11,463 nucleotides of DNA. Source: Akkermansiaceae bacterium (GTDB lineage: Bacteria; Verrucomicrobiota; Verrucomicrobiia; Verrucomicrobiales; Akkermansiaceae). The stretch is from NCBI GenBank assembly GCA_023301645.1, contig JALZUH010000159.1:1-11463 (forward strand). The letters are read 5' to 3'. Every line of letters begins with the position of its first letter. Within the stretch, counting starts at the first letter, position 1. Made by a program: the position numbers and the translations under genes. The notes under the pieces were generated by a model. The model was not told the origin of the DNA, searched no databases, and saw nothing but the letters and a program-made list of their open reading frames with translations. Shown here one piece after another: positions 7,088 to 11,463 of the stretch.

Positions 7088-7645
7088 TTAAGAAACAGGC
7101 TCCTCGACGAGTTCGAGATTAGTGCCGCCAGCATCTTCGAGAAGCTCTTTGACTGTAGCTTTTGCAAACTTAGGGTCACGTGCCTCGATGGCGATGAAGA
7201 ACTTATCATCAGTCACACGGCCAAACTGCTTACTCTCGAAGAGAGGGTGATTGAGACGTGGTAGCTGCATCAAAGCAAGCAAACCAAAGAGTGTCGTGAA
7301 ACCAGAGAACAGAATCGTAAGCTCGAACATAATTGGGAAGAATGCCGAGATGGTGAAAAGGTTAGCTGGCTTAGCCTGCACAACGGTAGGATAGATGACA
7401 ACCTGTGTCGTGTAAGCCAGGAGAACTGCGGTGATGAAACCGATGGTTCCACCACAGAATACAAGGTAAGGAAGAATAGACTTCTTCATACCCATTGCAT
7501 GATCCAGACCGTGAATAGGGTATGGCGAGTAGCAGTCCCACTTTTTGTGGCCTGCATCGCGAACCTTCTCCGCTGCCTTATAGAGTGCAGAGGCGCTTTT
7601 GAACTCGGCAAGGTAGCCGTAGACGCGTTTAGCTTGAGTGCTCAA
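7088..7645 (-). CDS. actD: Alternative complex III subunit ActD (DUF3341), TTG start
   Basis: Small two-helix subunit of ACIII (DUF3341 family) that packs against the ActC/ActF membrane core; it binds no cofactor. The 185-residue frame opens with the family's cytoplasmic domain: RVYGYLAEF, AAEKVRDAGHKKWDCYSPYP, then IHGLDHAMG. Two membrane helices follow (about 57-80 and 98-127) with the typical YPTVVQAKPANLFTISAFFP and FELTILFSGFTTLFGL. RLNHPLF and a C-terminal cytoplasmic piece end the protein. The start is TTG at 7645-7643: an in-frame TAA stands five codons upstream, and the next ATG (codon 51) would delete the conserved N-terminal domain. The gene starts 32 bases after actC ends. Confidence 0.94.
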   Translation of the reverse strand: MSTQAKRVYGYLAEFKSASALYKAAEKVRDAGHKKWDCYSPYPIHGLDHAMGMKKSILPYLVFCGGTIGFITAVLLAYTTQVVIYPTVVQAKPANLFTISAFFPIMFELTILFSGFTTLFGLLALMQLPRLNHPLFESKQFGRVTDDKFFIAIEARDPKFAKATVKELLEDAGGTNLELVEEPVS

Positions 7646-7660
7646 TGTTTGAGTTGGTTA
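7643..7660 (-). promoter_or_regulatory. Non-ATG (TTG) start of actD without Shine-Dalgarno
   Basis: Read on the minus strand the sequence is TAA CCA ACT CAA ACA TTG AGC. The in-frame stop and the conserved ActD N-terminus right after the TTG leave no other workable start. The leader holds no G in the 17 bases before TTG, so no anti-Shine-Dalgarno pairing is apparent. A weak start in mid-operon could set a lower or coupled translation rate for ActD; that last point is inference. Confidence 0.75.
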
Positions 7661-7677
7661 AGAGGTTGAAGAAAGAA

Positions 7678-9141
7678 TTACTTTTGAAGTTCGTGCTGGT
7701 AAGCGGCGGTAGACTCAGTGCCCTGGTCATCAATAGCCTCCTTATCATCGAAATGAGGGTCACTCTCTGGGAGCGTCCACTTCACCTCAGCAATGTTGAT
7801 ACAAGGTAGGAATCGTAGGAAGAGAAGGAAGAGAGTGAGGAACATACCGATCGTTCCCACGAAAGTCATCACATCGACTGCACTTGGGTTATAGTATTTC
7901 CAGTCACCCGGTAGCCACATACGCGGCAATGTTGTAACGATGATTACAAATCGCTCAAACCACATACCGATATTAACCAGCATACAGACACCCATGACTA
8001 CCCAGAGGTTTTCACGGCAGAATTTGAACCAGAAGAGCTGTGGCGCGAGAACGTTACAAGACATCATCACCAGATATGCCCACCAATATGGTCCGGCAAT
8101 ACGGTAAAGGAAGGCGGCACCTTCATACTTAGCACCAGAGTAGAATGCTACGAAGAGCTCCATGATGTAAGCGTAACCCACGATCGTTCCGGTAAGGAGG
8201 ATGATCTTAGCCATGTTCTCGATGTGCTTCATCGTGATCATGTCGTGGAGATTGTAGATGTAGCGCGCAGGAATCATGATGGTAAGAACCATCGCAAATC
8301 CACCGAAGACCGCACCTGCCACGAAGTAAGGAGGGAAAATAGTAGTGTGCCATCCCGGAACAGTCGAAGTCGCGAAGTCAAAACTAACGATCGAGTGCAC
8401 AGAAAGAACCAACGGAGTAGAAAGAGCTGCTAACAGGAGATAAGCAACCTCGTAGTGGCTCCACTGACGGTTACCGCCGCGCCATCCGAGAGAGAAGATT
8501 CCGTAAAGAAGCTTACGAAGTCCAGGCTTACAACGATCACGGATCGTAGCAAGGTCTGGAACCATGCCGAGATACCAGAAGATCACAGAGATAGTAAAGT
8601 AGGTCGAAACCGCGAACACGTCCCAAAGAAGAGGTGACTTAAAGTTCTGCCACACTGCATTAGCATTAGGAATAGGTGCTAAGAACCACACCATCCAGAT
8701 ACGGCCAACGTGGAACATCGGGTAAATACCAGCACAGCAAACGGCGAAAATAGTCATCGCCTCCGCCGCTCGGTTAATGGACGTTCGCCAGTTCTGCCTG
8801 GTTAGGAAGAGAATCGCAGAAATCAGCGTTCCCGCGTGACCAATACCAATCCAGAAAACGAAGTTAACAATAGGCCAACCCCACATCGTGCGGTTACTAT
8901 TACCCCAAACACCAACACCACTTGAGACCAGGTAGAAAAGACCTGTGCCCACACCGATGGCAGCGATAATAAGGCTAGGAATGAAAAGAATCCACCAGAT
9001 CATTGGCTGCTTCTTCTCGATAATCCCGCAAATACTCTCAGTGATCCAGTTATAGGAACGGTTATTGAGAATAAGCTTCTCGCGCTCCATTACTGGAATC
9101 ACGGGCTTGTTTGGTTCTTTGGCTATCGTCGTATCCGACAT
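7678..9141 (-). CDS. actC: Alternative complex III subunit ActC, NrfD/PsrC-like quinol-binding membrane protein
   Basis: Large membrane subunit of ACIII, homologous to NrfD/PsrC and to ActF; it is taken to hold the quinol-oxidation site near the Fe-S clusters of ActB. The 487-residue frame has about ten membrane helices between residues 47 and 447. Recognisable blocks are RSYNWITESI (28-37), FWIGIGHAGTLISAILFL (96-113), RAAEAMTIFAV, YPMFHVGRIW (140-149) and LLWDVFAVSTYF (171-182). His144 and Asp174 are 30 residues apart, with Asp255 in VSFDFA; these match by spacing the His/Asp/Asp set reported as conserved at the ACIII quinol site. The C-terminal tail (about 460-487) is acidic and cytoplasmic. 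The gene begins 42 bases after actB and ends 32 bases before the actD start. Confidence 0.96.
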   Translation of the reverse strand: MSDTTIAKEPNKPVIPVMEREKLILNNRSYNWITESICGIIEKKQPMIWWILFIPSLIIAAIGVGTGLFYLVSSGVGVWGNSNRTMWGWPIVNFVFWIGIGHAGTLISAILFLTRQNWRTSINRAAEAMTIFAVCCAGIYPMFHVGRIWMVWFLAPIPNANAVWQNFKSPLLWDVFAVSTYFTISVIFWYLGMVPDLATIRDRCKPGLRKLLYGIFSLGWRGGNRQWSHYEVAYLLLAALSTPLVLSVHSIVSFDFATSTVPGWHTTIFPPYFVAGAVFGGFAMVLTIMIPARYIYNLHDMITMKHIENMAKIILLTGTIVGYAYIMELFVAFYSGAKYEGAAFLYRIAGPYWWAYLVMMSCNVLAPQLFWFKFCRENLWVVMGVCMLVNIGMWFERFVIIVTTLPRMWLPGDWKYYNPSAVDVMTFVGTIGMFLTLFLLFLRFLPCINIAEVKWTLPESDPHFDDKEAIDDQGTESTAAYQHELQK

Positions 9142-9149
9142 CTTTTAGT

Positions 9150-9160
9150 ATAGAATTTAG
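9150..9160 (-). promoter_or_regulatory. Leader motif CTAAATTCTAT before actC
   Basis: Eleven bases, CTAAATTCTAT on the minus strand, end 8 bases before the actC ATG. The same eleven bases occur before actF. The role is unknown: it could aid ribosome entry in an operon without Shine-Dalgarno sites, be a relic of the actC/actF duplication, or be chance in A/T-rich leaders. Confidence 0.25.
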
Positions 9161-9183
9161 AGTTAAAAATGAAGATTGGTCGC

Positions 9184-11463
9184 TTAGTGCATGTTCACTG
9201 TAGCGCGTCCGATGCCCTTAGCATCTGGCATCGCAGGATTCGGGTTCTTCACTCGTGCGAGGTAAGTCGTGCGAGGGAGTGTGCCGATGTAATGGAGAAG
9301 TTCGTAGTTACGCTCTGAGTTACGTGAGCGAACCACCTTAGCCTTCGTTCCGTCCATGAGGTTACCAAAGGTAATCGCGCTAGACGGACAAGCGTCCTGA
9401 CATGCTGTGCGGACAGAATCAAGCTTAGGACGTAAATCCTCTGGCTTAATCATGACATTCACTGAAGAGCCACCTTGTGCGACTGCCTTCTTCTTGTGAT
9501 TTGCCTTCACCTTCGCCTTAGCTGACTGAATACGCTGCACACAGTAGGTGCACTTTTCCATCACACCACGCATACGAACAGTGACGTTCGGGTTGCGCTG
9601 TAGACTTGGAGCTTCACCGACTGCCTTCTTACCGAGAGGCCCCTTATAGAGGTTCTTCTCAACGAGTGGGTTACGCTTATTGTAGTCGAAGAAGTTGAAA
9701 CGACGCGCCTTATACGGGCAGTTATTAGCGCAGTAACGAGTTCCGATACAGCGGTTGTAAGCCATCGCATTAAGTCCGTCTTCAGTATGCACGGTAGCAT
9801 TCACTGGGCAAACTGTCTCACATGGAGCGCTTTCACACTGCTGACATGCTACTGGCTGAGGAATCATCTCTGGGTTGCTCTCGTCAAAGACCTGAACCTG
9901 ATGGCCGTGGCCGTCATCTTCCATTTTGGCATGGCCGTGGCTATCGTAGACTGGCTTAGCAGAGAAGTAACGATCCATGCGGATCCAGTGCATCTCGCGA
10001 CCCATTGCCACCTGATCTTTACCCACTACTGGGATATTGTTCTCAGCCTGACACGCTACAAGACATGCGTTACAACCAATACAGTTGTTAAGGTCAATAG
10101 TCATTGCCCACTGCTGGCGCTCGTCCCAAAGGTGCTTATCAGCCGCCTTCTTATCGTGCCATGTTGAGCTACCTTTCTGCTTATAGAGAGAGATGTTTTC
10201 TGGTGTATGGGAGTCCATACCCTGCTTCTTCACGCCCTTGAGCTGATCCGCGTAATCCTTGCCTTCGTGGCCGTGCTTACCCTCTGTAGGCATTGTAGAA
10301 ACTTCACGAGCAATCGCGCGATCATACATCGCATGGTGCTCCTGAGTCATTGCCAAAGGATACTTCTTCTTAAGATCTTCCACCTTCGCGCCACCGGCGA
10401 GGTAAGGCGTCTCTGCCAAACGTAAAGTATACGCGTTAAATCCACGGTTCACACTGACATTGCTCACGTGTGTCTCATTGAGAGGTCCGCGGCCTAAGTC
10501 ATCGTGCTCGTCAAAGCCCTGACCATAACCAAGTGAGATCGAAATCACATGATCAGCATGACCGAAGCCAACCATAATGGCCACCTCAAGCTCACGACCA
10601 TTCACTGTGACCTTTACGACTGGATTGGCATGATCTCTGCCCTCACCAGTCACCTTATCGACACCACCATTCTCTACCTCGAAGCCATAGGCTTTACCCT
10701 TCGGCTGAAGTTTGAGAATCTTCTCATAAATCCCTAAATCCTTCGCAGTCTGTGGAGAAACCACCGCTACGTTATCCCAGCATACCTTCGTCACTGGGTC
10801 TGGAGCCTCTTGGAGCCAAGCATTGTTGGAGAAACGCCCGTCAAACACAGAGCCGTCAGTCGCAAATACCACCTCGAAGTTGTCCACTGAAGGTGCTGCA
10901 GGAAGCTTTGCTGAAACACTTGTCTTACCAGCTACTGCGAGCTGCTTGAGACTTGCATCCTTCCAGAAGCCATCACGAAGAAGCTTCATCCAGTTCTTAT
11001 CAGCCTTACCAGCGAAGCTCGCAAATGTCTCACGAACGGCGTCGTAAGCAGGAGACGTAGTCTCACCATTGAGATCAGAGTTGAAGAGCTCACCATTAAG
11101 AGCGGCTAGCAAAAGATCAATTTCAGAAACACCATTGTAAAGTGGCAGAATCATTGGCTGCACCACAGTGTATTCACCTGCAGATGAGCGAGCATCGCTC
11201 CAGCTCTCTAGGTAATGCGCAGCTGGCACGTGCCAAGTAGCTGCATGTGCAGTAGCATCGGTGCGTAGACCTAGATGAATCACCTCAGCACCCTTAGACG
11301 CATCGGCAAATCCTGCTGCATCGTAAACTGGGTTAGCAGGAGTCATGAGAATGACTGTCTTGATTTTCTTAGATGCTAGATCCTTATTAAGATCAGCCAT
11401 GTTGCCATAGCCAGCCTTCTCGGACTGAAGCACCTTGATAGTCTTCGAGTAGTTGCCAAGCTT
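9184..11463 (-). CDS. actB: Alternative complex III subunit ActB, C-terminal part (molybdopterin-like end plus Fe-S domain)
   Basis: Periplasmic Fe-S subunit of ACIII, a fusion of a cofactor-free molybdopterin-oxidoreductase-like domain with a PsrB/NrfC-type ferredoxin domain. The frame is open through base 11463, so 759 codons are seen and the N-terminus (expected twin-arginine-type leader) lies outside. Numbering from the first codon in the window: residues 1 to about 350 are the MopB-like end, then a linker, then Fe-S motifs. These are Cys461/464/467/471 (CIGCNACLVAC), Cys540/543/548/552 (CQQCESAPCETVC), Cys572/578/582 (CIGTRYCANNC), Cys638/641 (CTYC) and Cys688/692 (CQDACP). Fifteen cysteines fit three [4Fe-4S] clusters plus one [3Fe-4S], as described for ACIII; Thr575 replaces the sixteenth. 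A His-rich loop (509-521, HGHAKMEDDGHGH) lies between the first two motifs. GTG at 11433 is internal and not the real start. Confidence 0.97.
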   Translation of the reverse strand, partial: KLGNYSKTIKVLQSEKAGYGNMADLNKDLASKKIKTVILMTPANPVYDAAGFADASKGAEVIHLGLRTDATAHAATWHVPAAHYLESWSDARSSAGEYTVVQPMILPLYNGVSEIDLLLAALNGELFNSDLNGETTSPAYDAVRETFASFAGKADKNWMKLLRDGFWKDASLKQLAVAGKTSVSAKLPAAPSVDNFEVVFATDGSVFDGRFSNNAWLQEAPDPVTKVCWDNVAVVSPQTAKDLGIYEKILKLQPKGKAYGFEVENGGVDKVTGEGRDHANPVVKVTVNGRELEVAIMVGFGHADHVISISLGYGQGFDEHDDLGRGPLNETHVSNVSVNRGFNAYTLRLAETPYLAGGAKVEDLKKKYPLAMTQEHHAMYDRAIAREVSTMPTEGKHGHEGKDYADQLKGVKKQGMDSHTPENISLYKQKGSSTWHDKKAADKHLWDERQQWAMTIDLNNCIGCNACLVACQAENNIPVVGKDQVAMGREMHWIRMDRYFSAKPVYDSHGHAKMEDDGHGHQVQVFDESNPEMIPQPVACQQCESAPCETVCPVNATVHTEDGLNAMAYNRCIGTRYCANNCPYKARRFNFFDYNKRNPLVEKNLYKGPLGKKAVGEAPSLQRNPNVTVRMRGVMEKCTYCVQRIQSAKAKVKANHKKKAVAQGGSSVNVMIKPEDLRPKLDSVRTACQDACPSSAITFGNLMDGTKAKVVRSRNSERNYELLHYIGTLPRTTYLARVKNPNPAMPDAKGIGRATVNMH

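Noticed and set aside
9787..10167. A 126-codon open frame on the plus strand.
   Set aside because: It lies wholly antisense to the Fe-S region of actB, has no family resemblance and is best explained as a shadow of the actB reading frame.
9184..11433. GTG at 11433 as the start of actB.
   Set aside because: The frame stays open to the window edge, and the visible protein begins inside the molybdopterin-like domain without an export signal, so the real start lies outside.

Overview
All ten protein genes in this window lie on the minus strand and read from high to low coordinates. They look like one continuous respiratory operon with gaps of 25 to 81 bases. Both window ends cut a gene: the 5' part of actB is missing at the high end and the 3' part of the oxidase subunit I gene is missing at the low end. 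No stretch longer than about 100 bases lacks a gene. I see no RNA gene, mobile element, CRISPR array or clear terminator.

Layout in transcription order. Bases 11463-4965 hold alternative complex III (ACIII, a quinol:electron-acceptor oxidoreductase): actB (partial), actC, actD, actE and actF. Bases 4897-1222 hold a membrane-anchored monoheme cytochrome c, a CcoN-like twelve-helix protein, a CcoO-like monoheme cytochrome c and a CcoP-like monoheme cytochrome c. Bases 1140-1 hold the first 380 codons of an A-type (aa3-type) haem-copper oxidase subunit I. The expected flow is quinol to ActC/ActF, then the Fe-S clusters of ActB, then the haems of ActA (outside the window) and ActE, then one or more of the anchored cytochromes c, and finally the A-type oxidase and O2.

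The main surprise is the middle module. The CcoN-like protein aligns without gaps, over its diagnostic blocks, to remembered CcoN sequence, yet keeps only two of the six metal-binding histidines (His73 and His214). The other two CuB histidines, the haem b3 histidine, the second low-spin haem b histidine and the cross-linked tyrosine are all replaced. It therefore looks like a catalytically dead oxidase subunit kept as a membrane scaffold with its cytochrome partners. It sits between a quinol oxidoreductase and a real oxidase. No CuA-type subunit II gene lies directly before subunit I, where one is usual. I infer, without proof, that the CcoN/O/P-like set is a structural or electron-wiring module linking ACIII to the aa3 oxidase.

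Organism: a Gram-negative aerobic bacterium of medium G+C content. ACIII plus aa3 operons of this kind are known in Bacteroidota, Verrucomicrobiota, Planctomycetota and others. The protein style suggests Verrucomicrobiota or a relative to me, with Bacteroidota as the main alternative, but I cannot settle this by eye. All nine visible gene starts have G-poor, A/T/C-rich leaders with no Shine-Dalgarno sequence, and actD must start at TTG.
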